From Streptococcus sp. 121 (lineage in GTDB: Bacteria; Bacillota; Bacilli; Lactobacillales; Streptococcaceae): 64,000 bases of DNA. The stretch lies in NCBI RefSeq assembly GCF_016458205.1, contig NZ_JAEMED010000005.1:1-64000 (forward strand), read 5' to 3'. Position numbers and translations under genes: made by a program. Positions 30,157 to 38,643 of the stretch are shown piece by piece. Below the pieces are notes generated by a model. It saw only the letters and a list, made by a program, of their open reading frames with translations. It searched no databases and was not told where the DNA came from. Positions within the stretch are counted from its first letter, which is position 1. The number at the start of each line of letters is the position of its first letter.

Positions 30157-31089
30157 TCACCATTTGCTTAAGCTAATTTCCCCGCTGGAAAGCTTCTGGA
30201 TTCCTGTGCTGGTTTCAACAAGAAGCTCCCCAGTTTTTAAAACATCGACTGCGGTAGCCGTCAGTTTTTGTCCTTGAAATTGGTAACAAATCTCACGACC
30301 TAGGACTAGAGAGTGTTTTTTGTAAAGGTCAAAAAGATCTTCTGATTTACTGGTCAAAAAATTTTTCCAAATTTCTGCAATCAGATCGTTTCTGTTAATC
30401 TGGGGCTGACTGGTAAAAAGCGAGCCTGCCTTGTCTTCCAGGTCCTTTGGAAATTCTGGTATATAGAAATTGATGCCCACTCCGATGATGATATGGGCCA
30501 CGGTTCCAGTCTCGACATCTGAGACAGCCTCTGTCAAAATACCGGCAATCTTCTTCTTGCCAAGATAAATATCATTGACCCATTTGATGTTGGTGTCTAT
30601 CCCTGTCAGATTGTGGATTGCCTTGACAATACTAGCCGCAATCAAGAGGGTATAACTTGGAAGTTGGTCAAAAGGTAGCTGTGGCTCCAGATGGAGGCTC
30701 ATGTAAATCCCTCCCCTTTCAGGCGCAAAAAAGGAACGGGAGAATCGCCCACGTGCTGCTGTTTGACTCGGAGCCAGGTAAAGTGCGGAACTTGTATTTC
30801 CAGCCTCAATCCCCTGCTTGGCATCCAGTTGTGTTGAGGAACTGGTTGAATTGTGATAGACAGCTAGCCCTGTTTGTTCCGCAATGGCTTCTGGTAGTAG
30901 GAGATCCCCAGCTACCAAACGGTAACCCCTATTTTTCAAACTGTCAATCACAACTCCTTGCTTTTCCAACTGTTTGATAGCCTTCCAAATGGCTGCGCGT
31001 GACACTTGGAGTTGTTCCGCTAGCGCTTCACCACTCACAAAATCTGTGGCAGTCGAGAGTTCTTGGAAAATTTTTTCATAAGTTTTCAT
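30157..31089 (-). CDS. birA: Bifunctional biotin ligase / biotin operon repressor
   Basis: Attaches biotin to AccB and, through an N-terminal winged helix, represses biotin uptake or synthesis genes. The helix-turn-helix is at about residues 18-45 (ALAEQLQVSRAAIWKAIKQLEKQG, with the recognition helix intact). The ligase shows AARGRFSRSFFAPERGG and KWVNDIYLGKKKIAGILTE. It has 310 residues. The usual GRGRxGR loop reads GRGRFSR here. It sits two bases after bioY, a natural operon for biotin supply to the FAS cluster. Confidence 0.93.
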   Translation of the reverse strand: MKTYEKIFQELSTATDFVSGEALAEQLQVSRAAIWKAIKQLEKQGVVIDSLKNRGYRLVAGDLLLPEAIAEQTGLAVYHNSTSSSTQLDAKQGIEAGNTSSALYLAPSQTAARGRFSRSFFAPERGGIYMSLHLEPQLPFDQLPSYTLLIAASIVKAIHNLTGIDTNIKWVNDIYLGKKKIAGILTEAVSDVETGTVAHIIIGVGINFYIPEFPKDLEDKAGSLFTSQPQINRNDLIAEIWKNFLTSKSEDLFDLYKKHSLVLGREICYQFQGQKLTATAVDVLKTGELLVETSTGIQKLSSGEISLSKW

Positions 31090-31091
31090 AA

Positions 31092-31619
31092 TTATAGTTC
31101 CCCATCAGAAAGACGAAAGGCCATCAGACTTGCGACAGACGCTTTTAAGAGATCTCCGGGAATGAAGACCAAATTGGAAATCAGGGATTGACTAAGAGGC
31201 ATATTCGTTACATGGGATAGCCAAATCGAACCTAGAAGATCCACAAAAAGAACCCCAATCAGAATCGTGACTAAGAAAAGGATTGGAAAAGTGACTCGCT
31301 CAATCCTTGAGAGAATCAGTCCCATGAATAAGGGAACCAAAGCCCAGGCCAAAAGATACCCCGCAGTCGGACCAGCTAGTGCCGTCAAAGTCGTTGATTT
31401 CCCTGAAAAAACGGGAATCACCAAACCAAGCAGGAAAAAAAGCAACATGGTAAAAGTCCCTTTTTTCGCTCCTAAAGTCTCCCCAACCAGTATAACCCCA
31501 AGGTTTTGAAAGACGATTGGGACCGGAATAAATCCTAACGGAATTGCCGGGAGTAAGCCCAGCACAATCAAGAGACTCGTCATCAGACCAATCTTAGTAA
31601 GATCTCGTGTTGTAAACAT
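31092..31619 (-). CDS. bioY: Biotin transporter BioY (ECF substrate-binding subunit)
   Basis: A 175-residue membrane protein with about six helices. BioY features are IPLGFIPVPIVFQNLGVILVG, GKSTTLTALAGPTAGYLLAW and the C-terminal FIPGDLLKASVASLMA. It captures biotin and works with the shared ECF energy-coupling module, not encoded here. It has a near-consensus promoter 30-58 bases upstream and is followed by birA. Confidence 0.93.
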   Translation of the reverse strand: MFTTRDLTKIGLMTSLLIVLGLLPAIPLGFIPVPIVFQNLGVILVGETLGAKKGTFTMLLFFLLGLVIPVFSGKSTTLTALAGPTAGYLLAWALVPLFMGLILSRIERVTFPILFLVTILIGVLFVDLLGSIWLSHVTNMPLSQSLISNLVFIPGDLLKASVASLMAFRLSDGEL

Positions 31620-31648
31620 TCTAAACTCCTTTGAGATAAAGTATATCC

Positions 31649-31677
31649 ACTATAAGGGATTTATCCTAGACTGTCAA
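31649..31677 (-). promoter_or_regulatory. Sigma-A promoter of bioY-birA
   Basis: On the minus strand TTGACA (31677-31672), 17-bp spacer, TATAGT (31654-31649). I do not see a clear BirA operator overlapping it. Confidence 0.8.
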
Positions 31678-31795
31678 CCTTGATTTTCTATGAAGTTTAC
31701 TAATAAGCCATCATCATCTCAATTTTCCCTAGCCTTGCAAGGGGTGTGTATCCCTTTAACCTGAGTGGTTCACCTTGGTTTTTCTGAGTCAAAAT

Positions 31796-31827
31796 AAACC
31801 TGACTTTCCTACGAAAGTCAGGTTTTT
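31796..31827 (-). terminator. Terminator of the small membrane-protein operon
   Basis: AAACCTGACTTTC and GAAAGTCAGGTTT form a 13-bp stem around CTAC, with a T/A-rich tail. It follows the stop at 31838 on the minus strand. Confidence 0.85.
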
Positions 31828-31837
31828 CAAACGAACA

Positions 31838-32221
31838 TTATTTCCAACGCCCCGCTTCATGACGCCCTTTCCGAGCCAAGTTCCAATAAGTAAGGTAAAG
31901 GAACAACAAACTGTAACTATAGCCGTCGAACCATTTGGAAAAGAAGAAAAAAATCGGCAGCAGTAAAAGGAAGCTGAAACGAATTAAAAAATCGATAGCC
32001 AGATAAAGGGATTGCCGAAAAGAATCTTGGCCACGGTAATCCTCAGGATCCGCACTCAAGCGCCGACTTTTCAATCTGAAAAAGCAAGGACCGATGATAG
32101 AAACAAGGATTACTACCAACATACTCCTCATAAAACCATCATCATCTATAAAATAAGCGAGACCAAGCAAGGCAAATCCTACCAGCCAGTCCAATACTAA
32201 CAACCATTTTTCAATCTTCAT
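31838..32221 (-). CDS. Small membrane protein of unknown function
   Basis: 127 residues with about four hydrophobic segments (WLLVLDWLVGFALLGLAYF, SMLVVILVSIIGPCFF, AIDFLIRFSFLLLLPIFFFFS and YSLLFLYLTYWNLA). I do not recognise the family. The start MKIEKWLLVL at 32221 follows GAGAGGAAG. It is directly downstream of the 59-residue membrane protein at 32248 and ends at a terminator, so the two form a small operon. The position at the edge of the bacteriocin island makes an immunity role conceivable, but nothing in the sequence proves it. Confidence 0.6.
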   Translation of the reverse strand: MKIEKWLLVLDWLVGFALLGLAYFIDDDGFMRSMLVVILVSIIGPCFFRLKSRRLSADPEDYRGQDSFRQSLYLAIDFLIRFSFLLLLPIFFFFSKWFDGYSYSLLFLYLTYWNLARKGRHEAGRWK

Positions 32222-32247
32222 TCTTCCTCTCCCAAGGCAGTTCAAAA

Positions 32248-32427
32248 CTAACTCTTATCCTCTGAAACCTTCCCGATAAACCAGCGGTAAATTCGGTAAT
32301 CTGCCAAAAAAACAGCGGATGAAATCAACCAGTAAAGCAAATTTGTGTACCCCAAATACTCACGCAGCGGGTAGATAATCGAAGTAGTCATCAAGAGCAA
32401 AAAGCAAACAAGTGCGACTTTTTTCAT
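32248..32427 (-). CDS. Small membrane protein of unknown function
   Basis: 59 residues with two predicted membrane helices (KKVALVCFLLLMTTSIIYPL and LLYWLISSAVFLADYRIY) and a basic/acidic tail. The start at 32427 follows GAGGAGGTATCTT, a strong site; an in-frame ATG nine codons earlier lacks one. It is followed by the larger membrane protein at 31838. Function unknown. Confidence 0.6.
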   Translation of the reverse strand: MKKVALVCFLLLMTTSIIYPLREYLGYTNLLYWLISSAVFLADYRIYRWFIGKVSEDKS

Positions 32428-32483
32428 AAGATACCTCCTCGTTGAGAAAATCACAGTTCAGAACTATCCTATCCTCTATATTT

Positions 32484-33622
32484 TCAAATAATTTTATTTG
32501 CTCGAGATTTAAATTGAACCACTTTAAATCCTAAATATGAAAATAGAAAACCAAAAATCATTAAGAATAGATTCCCATGACCTGAGGTATTTGGTAATCG
32601 ACGATTCGAACTCTCATGAACTTCAATCCTTTCTTCTTTGGCAGATAAAGGCCTTATCCGAACACGATCATCGAATCCATCTTGAATTTTAGTAACTCTC
32701 GTATCGACATCTAATGTTTTTTCCTTTTCAATGTTTTGAGTTATCAGTATAGAACCTTTGGAATTCTCCCTTTCATTCTCAAACTCAGTATCGGATTGTT
32801 CATTTGATTGATCATGATTTTCAATTTTAATTGCATATAAATGATTGTATAATTATTGAGCGGTTATTCCTCCACCTACCCAAGCAGCCAGCGGTTTACC
32901 ATTATACATGCGTAGCAAGGCAGGTGTACCAGGAATTCCAACAACTCTAAACAAGAAATCCTTTGCTTCCTCCCCGAAATCTGCTCCATCAATGTCGTAG
33001 TACTCCAAATTGCCATCGATCAGTTGATTAAATATCTTTAATTCAGGTGAAAAAACACGACAATGATAACAAGTTCCTCTTCCAAAATAAAGAGTATGCT
33101 CTAGTTGATCATTTTCAAAAGATCGACGCACCTCTTCAATGCTTACTTTGCGAAAATCTGCAACATTATTGAGATACTCTTCAAAACTAACGTCTTCAAT
33201 CTCAGCAGGTTCCTCGCTATTTTTATCACTTACTTCTGAATTAGGACTATGATCTTGAATAGCTACCTCTTCTTCTGCAACTGACTCCTCTAATACTTCA
33301 GCATTTTCAGGTCTTATTTCTAAACTTTCGACACCTAGCTCTGCTGAAGCCACTTTTTCGTCATTTGTCAAGCCAAAATCTTGAGATTCCATTGAGGACT
33401 GGATTGAGTACTCTTCAATCGAATTATTAGTATTTAACTCATCAGCATGAAGAACAATTGGATTGTAAACACAAATAAGTAGTATACTCTTTTAGTTTAT
33501 CTTTTATTACTGTGTTAGCTCGTCTTGCCATACTTTAGTACTGCCTGCGACTCGCTGCCTTGTACTAAAAGCAAACTAAAAGACTATATCAGTGACATTA
33601 ATATAACTGTATATTTTTTCAT
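32484..33622 (-). pseudogene. Wall-anchored thioredoxin-fold (bacteriocin-accessory-like) protein, disrupted
   Basis: Reading on the minus strand: MKKYTVILMSLI starts at 33622 after GTGTGAGG. A RUP-like element (33485-33586) then interrupts, and [16 protein letters not shown] completes the signal peptide. Deleting the element and one TA restores the frame exactly. An acidic region follows, then a thioredoxin-like domain with [13 protein letters not shown] and the cis-Pro loop [12 protein letters not shown]. An in-frame TAA at 32853 stops translation after GGGITAQ. The same frame continues for 122 codons as LYNHLYAIKIENHDQ to a sortase-like end: LPNTSGHGN, a hydrophobic helix and KSRANKII. The CxxC domain resembles PedC/Bta bacteriocin accessory proteins. 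Only an internal 179-residue frame (32853-33392) remains. Confidence 0.85.
33485..33586 (-). repeat. RUP-like mini-element, complete copy inside a signal-peptide coding region
   Basis: 102 bp with inverted ends TACTCTTTTAGTTTATC and GCAAACTAAAAGACTA, flanked by TA on both sides (33483-33484, 33587-33588). It is nearly identical to 16169-16270. Confidence 0.88.
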
Positions 33623-33776
33623 TATATCCTCACACCTCTAATTCCAGTATTAAAAATAGGGAAGAGTGTCCAAAATCATGATGGATGAATCATCACTGTT
33701 TATCTTCCCTACATACCTCCACAATTAACTGATGTCTAAAGTTCGAATAACCTGTAAAAAAGTTTACAATAAGAGC

Positions 33777-34687
33777 CACTCGATTTTTAGTTTATAGTTA
33801 TTTAGTTTTTAAATAGTATGTTATTGCATCAGTTATAGAGTCCATTTTGCGAAGTAATTCTGTAACTGATTTTTTTAAAATAGCCCAACTTTTCTCAATG
33901 GGATCTAATTCTGGAGAATACGGTGGTAGAGGTAAAAAGAAGTGACCAGCATCGATAGAAAATTCATCTAATATTTTCTTAGGGATGAAAACTTGCATTG
34001 TCCATAACAATGACATGAGGAGTCTTTAAAGATGGTAGAAGCTCTTGTTTAAACCACTCTACAAAGAAATCGCTAGTCATACTCTCTTTGTAAATCATTG
34101 GAGCTATAAAAGTCTGACCAACTTGTCCTGATACAATAGAAGTGCGTTCAAAACGACGACCACTAATTTTAGAGTGAATCTTTTCACCTCTGGGTGCACG
34201 GGCATTTTTACGATATAGATAAGTATCAATACCTGTTTCGTCAATATAGACAATTGGAAAGTCTTTCAAAACGGCTAGTGATTCAAGATATTGTTGCACC
34301 TTCTTTGCATTTTGTTCTTTGTAACTCGTTATCTTTTTTTTAAAGTGATGTTTATTTGTTTTAAGGCAGACCAAACAGAAGGAATACTGCAAGAAAAATG
34401 TTCTGCAATTTCCCTTAAAAAAGCGTCTGGATGTTCTTCTACAAATTCTTGTAATTTATCTAAAGGTATTTTTCTGGATTTAGCAACACGCTTTTTACGT
34501 TCTAAGTGACCGAGTTCTCTCTCCTGCTTTTCCCAACTGTATAAAGTGTTGGTGCTAATATTAAATAAAGCTGCTGTTTCTTTACGTGTATGTCCCTCTT
34601 TAACATATTCAAGGACACGTTTTCTAAAATCAATTCCGTATGCCATAAAAATAGTATATCACATACAGTTTATAATCTCAAAGAGTA
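33777..34687 (-). mobile_element. IS630-family element (IS630-Spn1-like) with split transposase
   Basis: The first frame (34646-34329) encodes the helix-turn-helix region MAYGIDFRKRVLEYVKEG. The second (34392-33979) carries the first two catalytic Asp (VYIDETGID and VIVMDNASFH). The third (to 33798) carries the Glu (YSPELDPIEKSW). The first junction is a run of eight A (minus strand, 34341-34334), a -1 slippage site as usual in this family. The second junction, CAT CCC TAA, needs a +1 shift and is probably a mutation. The outer ends CACTCGATTTTTAG and CTCAAAGAGTA resemble the ends of the RUP-like elements. Limits are approximate. Confidence 0.8.
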
Positions 34688-34701
34688 TATCATACAAACA
34701 C

Positions 34702-34938
34702 CTATTTCTTTAACTGATGTTCAATCTCATACAAAACTGAAATCGGCAAAAATATGGCTAAAAAATGAACCCAAGAAATTCCATCACCTACTCCTACAAT
34801 CAAATTCAATCCTGCAATAATAAAGATAAACAAACAAGCTCTATAGTTTTTGTTACGAAAACGCTTAAATGCAATGCTTAAAACTAGGTAGACTACATAG
34901 AGAACCAGTAAGCAAGATTGTATATCACCTCTACTCAT
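34702..34938 (-). CDS. Small membrane protein, candidate bacteriocin immunity protein
   Basis: 78 residues with about three hydrophobic helices (SCLLVLYVVYLVLSIAF, ACLFIFIIAGLNLIVGV and VHFLAIFLPISVLYEI) and a basic end. AGGAAGGAGAG precedes the start. It lies downstream of the two bacteriocin genes and their coupled small membrane protein, the usual place for immunity genes of the Blp type. It does not match a family I know, so the role is inferred from size, topology and place. Confidence 0.55.
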   Translation of the reverse strand: MSRGDIQSCLLVLYVVYLVLSIAFKRFRNKNYRACLFIFIIAGLNLIVGVGDGISWVHFLAIFLPISVLYEIEHQLKK

Positions 34939-35082
34939 AAGCTCTCCTTCCTTCTTTTTTAGTATCTTGAACGATTTGGATCATATGCAATTAATCCTTC
35001 AACTTTAGCCATTATAATAAACTGAAAAGAGTTCAAGTCTTAAAATACTAATTTGAATACGTTCCACTAAAAATATAATTTC

Positions 35083-35241
35083 TCACCCAAAAATCCAATC
35101 AACAATAATTGATGATAATAGAGACAGAAGTGGAATCAGCCCAGCAATAACTAGTTTATGCTCTTTTTTCTTCATACCATACAATATTATCAGCAAGCTG
35201 GGCAAGATTAGTATTAAGAAAAGCAGATTTTTATAGGCCAC
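35083..35241 (-). CDS. Candidate immunity protein, GTG start overlapping a bacteriocin gene
   Basis: 52 residues (GTG-initiated; MAYKNLLFLILILPSLL...) with two hydrophobic helices separated by a basic loop (YGMKKKEHK). The GTG lies inside the last codons of the bacteriocin gene 35231-35425 (11-base overlap), and AAAGGTG stands seven bases upstream, indicating translational coupling. The same arrangement recurs at 41497. This organisation and topology are typical for bacteriocin immunity proteins. Confidence 0.6.
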   Translation of the reverse strand: MAYKNLLFLILILPSLLIILYGMKKKEHKLVIAGLIPLLSLLSSIIVDWIFG

Positions 35242-35425
35242 CTATAATCACCTTTCCTCCACCCACAACACAGCCAACTCCAGCTGCAAGACCTCCTGAA
35301 AATGCGCCACCAATGATTGCACCTCCAACACAGTGTCCCAGAACAGAGCCCCAGTTAATGTCACCTCCCTTTACATCGGATAAAGTAATATCTGACAAAG
35401 GCTTAAAGGCTTTATAAATATTCAT
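35231..35425 (-). CDS. Double-glycine bacteriocin precursor (two-peptide type, partner 1)
   Basis: 64 residues. The 21-residue leader ends LSDVKGG with the standard Leu at -7 and Val at -4. The 43-residue mature peptide is hydrophobic and glycine-rich with GxxxG motifs (GGAIIGGAFSGGLAAG) and two Cys (mature positions 11 and 31). The start MNIYKAFKPL follows GAAAGGGG. It lies 22 bases after the partner gene at 35448. Together they look like a class IIb pair exported by the peptidase-C39 transporter at 36456. Confidence 0.85.
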   Translation of the reverse strand: MNIYKAFKPLSDITLSDVKGGDINWGSVLGHCVGGAIIGGAFSGGLAAGVGCVVGGGKVIIGGL

Positions 35426-35447
35426 AAAAACTACCCCTTTCAATTAA

Positions 35448-35696
35448 CTAATTTCCTAGTATTCCTCCCATACATGCAAAACCACCAGCAATCGCTCCTA
35501 CATGAGCACCCACAAATGCACCTGGAATAGCACCAATACCCCCTTCAGGAGCACCCCATAAGGCATCACTACCTGCACCAGACAGAACAAATCCTCCCAT
35601 ATCTCTCAGGCAATCATTACCAGAATATCCCCCAGTAACAGCTGCAATATCATATATGCTCATAATTTCAAATTGATTTTGAATTGAGTTATCCAT
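35448..35696 (-). CDS. Double-glycine bacteriocin precursor (two-peptide type, partner 2)
   Basis: 82 residues. The 23-residue leader ends YDIAAVTGG. The mature 59 residues carry several GxxxG motifs (GGIGAIPGAFVGAHVGAIAGG split by Ala/Val) and two Cys at mature positions 6 and 52. AGGAGGGG precedes the ATG; an in-frame ATG 16 codons earlier is less likely. Expression probably comes from the quorum promoter at 36220-36286. Confidence 0.85.
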   Translation of the reverse strand: MDNSIQNQFEIMSIYDIAAVTGGYSGNDCLRDMGGFVLSGAGSDALWGAPEGGIGAIPGAFVGAHVGAIAGGFACMGGILGN

Positions 35697-35804
35697 ATAA
35701 TAACCCCTCCTATTTCTTTTAAAATATTCCATTGGCATGGTCAACAGAAGTTATACTCCTTAGATTACACGTAAATGATCCTAAATTTCTTTTTCTAGTA
35801 TATA

Positions 35805-35963
35805 TTAATGGTTGAAAAGACCGAAAACTAACCCACTACCGAAACGAATTCCAAGATCAATTACTCCACCGCTTATCCTTCCAACACCTCCTGCAACTCT
35901 CAGAAGTCCCTCTTCAGAAATTTCTACAGAATTACTATTTTTAATAACTTCAAATTCAATCAT
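35805..35963 (-). CDS. Short double-glycine peptide precursor
   Basis: 52 residues. The leader MIEFEVIKNSNSVEISEEG ends LLRVAGG with Leu -7, Val -4 and GG. The mature 26 residues (VGRISGGVIDLGIRFGSGLV...) lack Cys and end FGLFNH. GAAATGAGG precedes the ATG. It lies between the promoter at 36220 and the two-peptide pair, so it is in the same transcript. It may be a further bacteriocin or a signalling peptide. Confidence 0.7.
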   Translation of the reverse strand: MIEFEVIKNSNSVEISEEGLLRVAGGVGRISGGVIDLGIRFGSGLVFGLFNH

Positions 35964-36062
35964 AGTGCTAACCTCATTTCCACATAATCAGTTTTACTTA
36001 GTATAATTTCAAAACCAACTTGCAATCGCCTCGCCAGTCAAACGCCCTACATAAAACATTCC

Positions 36063-36167
36063 CTACATAAGTCCAGGTAGTAATATCAATACAAAAATGC
36101 CTTCAATTATGGATTTCACCTTAATATTGTTAGCTCCATTTTTAACCTCAAAAATAATTTTATCCAT
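36063..36167 (-). CDS. Possible 34-residue peptide, first frame after the quorum promoter
   Basis: The frame MDKIIFEVKNGANNIKVKSI... ends LILLPGLM and a stop; GAGGTG lies upstream of the ATG. It lacks a clear double-glycine site and ends abruptly after a hydrophobic stretch, so it may be a truncated bacteriocin precursor. A direct repeat CCTACATAA at the stop suggests local rearrangement. Confidence 0.4.
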   Translation of the reverse strand: MDKIIFEVKNGANNIKVKSIIEGIFVLILLPGLM

Positions 36168-36219
36168 GTATAGACACCTCGCAATCCTTAATTTTTCCCT
36201 GTTGCAGCTTGACACTATA

Positions 36220-36286
36220 ACTATATCATTTTTTATAATTGGACTTTCTCCATTTCCTGAACAGTCATTGAAACTTCCTGAACGGT
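36220..36286 (-). promoter_or_regulatory. LytTR direct-repeat promoter of the 35-kb bacteriocin operon
   Basis: Minus strand: ACCGTTCAGG (36286-36277) and ACTGTTCAGG (36265-36256), 21-bp period, then 30 bp to TATAGT (36225-36220). The leader carries GTGTCAAGCTGCAAC, like the promoter at 43848. It is divergent from the exporter promoter. Confidence 0.88.
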
Positions 36287-36336
36287 AAAAAATATCTCAT
36301 TTTTCTCTTCAAAACTCTTTTTTAGCTTCAGAAATG

Positions 36337-36403
36337 ACCGTTCAGGAAGTTTGAGCTACCGTTTAGGAAATTATCCTAAATCGAACGCTTTTTATGTTAT
36401 CTT
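36337..36403 (+). promoter_or_regulatory. LytTR direct-repeat promoter of the exporter-pheromone operon
   Basis: ACCGTTCAGG (36337-36346) and ACCGTTTAGG (36358-36367), 21-bp period, then 30 bp to TATCTT (36398-36403). It drives the ABC exporter and pheromone genes, giving positive feedback. Confidence 0.85.
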
Positions 36404-36455
36404 ATATCTATAACAAATCGAAGGATTTTAGCCATAATTTAAGGGAGTGATTCGC

Positions 36456-38606
36456 TTGAAACAATTTCACAAAACTTTTGTAGCTCAAATAGACGCTAGA
36501 GATTGCGGAGTTGCTGTCCTAGCTTCAATTGCAAAGTTTTATGGTTCCGACTACTCTATTGCTCATCTAAGAGATCTAGCTAAAACAAATAAAGATGGAA
36601 CTACAGCACTCGGCATTGTTACTGCTGCAGAAACCATAGATTTCGAGACACAAGCTGTAAAAGCAGATATGAGTTTGTTCGATTTAGAAGATATCCCCTA
36701 TCCTTTCATAGCTCATGTCGTAAAAAATGAGACCCTTCTTCATTACTATGTGATTTATGGGATTAGTAACGAAGACATTGTAATTGGTGATCCAGATCCA
36801 ACTGTCAAGATTACCAAAAAATCAAAGTCCGACTTTGCAAAAGAATGGACTGGAGTCTCTATCTTCTTAAAACCAGGCAAAAACTACCAGCCTCACAAGG
36901 ATGAAAAAAAGGGACTTCAGCAATTACTCCCTCTTATCTATAAACAAAAAAGAATCGTGTTCGGAGCTGTTTTAACCAGTATTCTAGTAACCATGATTAA
37001 TATTGGCGGTTCTTATTATCTACAATTCATACTAGATCAGCTTATTCCTCAGCAAAATATCTCAACACTTAGCATTATCACAATCGGACTCTCACTATCC
37101 TACTTATTACAACAAATATTCCTTTTTTCACGGGAATACCTACTGACACACTTAAATCAAAAACTAAGTAGAGATATCATTCTAAATTACATCCGGCATG
37201 TTTTAAAACTCCCAATGTCCTTTTTTGAAACGAGACAGTCAGGTGACATTATTTCTCGATTTACAGATGCAAACTCAATCATTGATGCTTTAGCCTCCTC
37301 GGTTATGTCCCTCTTTTTAGATGTTACAATGCTATTCTTAATTGGTGGAGCTCTTATTTATCAAAATCTGCAACTATTTCTGATTTCCATGCTTGCTATC
37401 CCAATTTATACCATCATCATTGTTTTCTTTGTAAAGCCCTTTGAGAAAATGAATTTAGAAGTGATGCAAAGCAACTCTGAAGTCAGTTCAAGTATTATCG
37501 AAAGTTTAACAGGGATTGAAACGATAAAAGCATTAACCAATGAAGAGGGGCGACTCAAAAAAATTGAAAATGATTTTGAAACCTATCTAAGTAAATCATT
37601 ACGATTGAGTAAATTCTCTATAACTCAGGATGTTTTAAAACAAGGAACTCAATTGTTATTCAGTATCCTCATTCTTTGGGTAGGAGCTCAACTTGTGATT
37701 GATTCCAAAATTACCATAGGTCAGCTCATTACTTTTAATACTTTATTAGGGTACTTTACGTCACCTTTAGAGAACGTCATTCGATTACAAACAAAACTAC
37801 AAACAGCCCAAGTAGCCAATAATCGATTGAACGAAGTTTATCAAGTAAAACCTGAATTCAGGTCATCTCCATCTTATATCCCTGGTTCACTTAATGGAAA
37901 TATTAAAATTGAAAACTTATCTTTCAGATATGGTTTCGGCGCTGATACCTTAACCGATATTCATTTAGAAATCCAAAGAGGAGATAAGATAAGCTTAGTT
38001 GGAGTTAGTGGTTCTGGAAAAACAACACTTGCCAAAATGTTAGTTGGTTTTTTTACCCCCTATAACGGAAACATCTACATTAACGAGCATCCGTTAAATC
38101 AAATAGATAAGAAAATTCTACGCCAGCATATTCACTATGTTCCGCAGCAAGCTTTTCTATTTAACGGAACCATTTTGGATAATTTACTTTCAGGTATCGA
38201 AACAGATGTAAATGAAACAGAGATCATTGATGCTTGTAAGTTGGCTGAAATCCATCAGGATATTTTGAAAATGCCAATGGCTTATCAAACAGAATTGACC
38301 GATCATAGTGGATTATCCGGAGGCCAAAAACAAAGAATTGCGATTGCCAGAGCATTATTAACCAAAGCTCCTGTACTCATTCTGGATGAAGCAACAAATG
38401 GACTGGATATCTTAACAGAGAAAAAAGTTCTGGATAATCTTTTATCGTTACAAGATAAAACGATCATTTTCGTAGCTCATCGACTCACAGTTTCAGAGAT
38501 AACACCAAAAATTGTTGTCTTAGAAAATGGAAAGATTGTCGAGTCTGGATCTCATTGGAACTTAATGCAGCTTAAGGGCTACTATTATGAGTTATTCAAT
38601 AAGTAA
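36456..38606 (+). CDS. Peptidase-C39 bacteriocin/pheromone ABC exporter (BlpA/ComA-like)
   Basis: Cleaves double-glycine leaders and exports the mature peptides. The N-terminal C39 peptidase shows the catalytic Cys in DARDCGVAVLASIAKFYG and His in HYYVIYG with IGDPDP. Six membrane helices span about residues 165-440. The ATPase has Walker A GVSGSGKTT, signature LSGGQKQRIAIARA, Walker B PVLILDEATNGLD and the H-loop FVAHRLT. A TTG start at 36456 (MKQFHKTFVAQ) has AGGGAG at good spacing; an upstream GTG at 36447 lies in that site. It has 716 residues. No ComB/BlpB-type accessory gene follows; the pheromone gene is next. Confidence 0.94.
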   Translation: MKQFHKTFVAQIDARDCGVAVLASIAKFYGSDYSIAHLRDLAKTNKDGTTALGIVTAAETIDFETQAVKADMSLFDLEDIPYPFIAHVVKNETLLHYYVIYGISNEDIVIGDPDPTVKITKKSKSDFAKEWTGVSIFLKPGKNYQPHKDEKKGLQQLLPLIYKQKRIVFGAVLTSILVTMINIGGSYYLQFILDQLIPQQNISTLSIITIGLSLSYLLQQIFLFSREYLLTHLNQKLSRDIILNYIRHVLKLPMSFFETRQSGDIISRFTDANSIIDALASSVMSLFLDVTMLFLIGGALIYQNLQLFLISMLAIPIYTIIIVFFVKPFEKMNLEVMQSNSEVSSSIIESLTGIETIKALTNEEGRLKKIENDFETYLSKSLRLSKFSITQDVLKQGTQLLFSILILWVGAQLVIDSKITIGQLITFNTLLGYFTSPLENVIRLQTKLQTAQVANNRLNEVYQVKPEFRSSPSYIPGSLNGNIKIENLSFRYGFGADTLTDIHLEIQRGDKISLVGVSGSGKTTLAKMLVGFFTPYNGNIYINEHPLNQIDKKILRQHIHYVPQQAFLFNGTILDNLLSGIETDVNETEIIDACKLAEIHQDILKMPMAYQTELTDHSGLSGGQKQRIAIARALLTKAPVLILDEATNGLDILTEKKVLDNLLSLQDKTIIFVAHRLTVSEITPKIVVLENGKIVESGSHWNLMQLKGYYYELFNK

Positions 38607-38643
38607 TCCGAATTAAAATAATAATTTTCGAGGAGGACACAAA

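Noticed and set aside
34957-35010. 17-codon frame MAKVEGLIAYDPNRSRY between candidate immunity genes
   Set aside because: No ribosome-binding site and no leader or membrane features; probably chance or a gene fragment.
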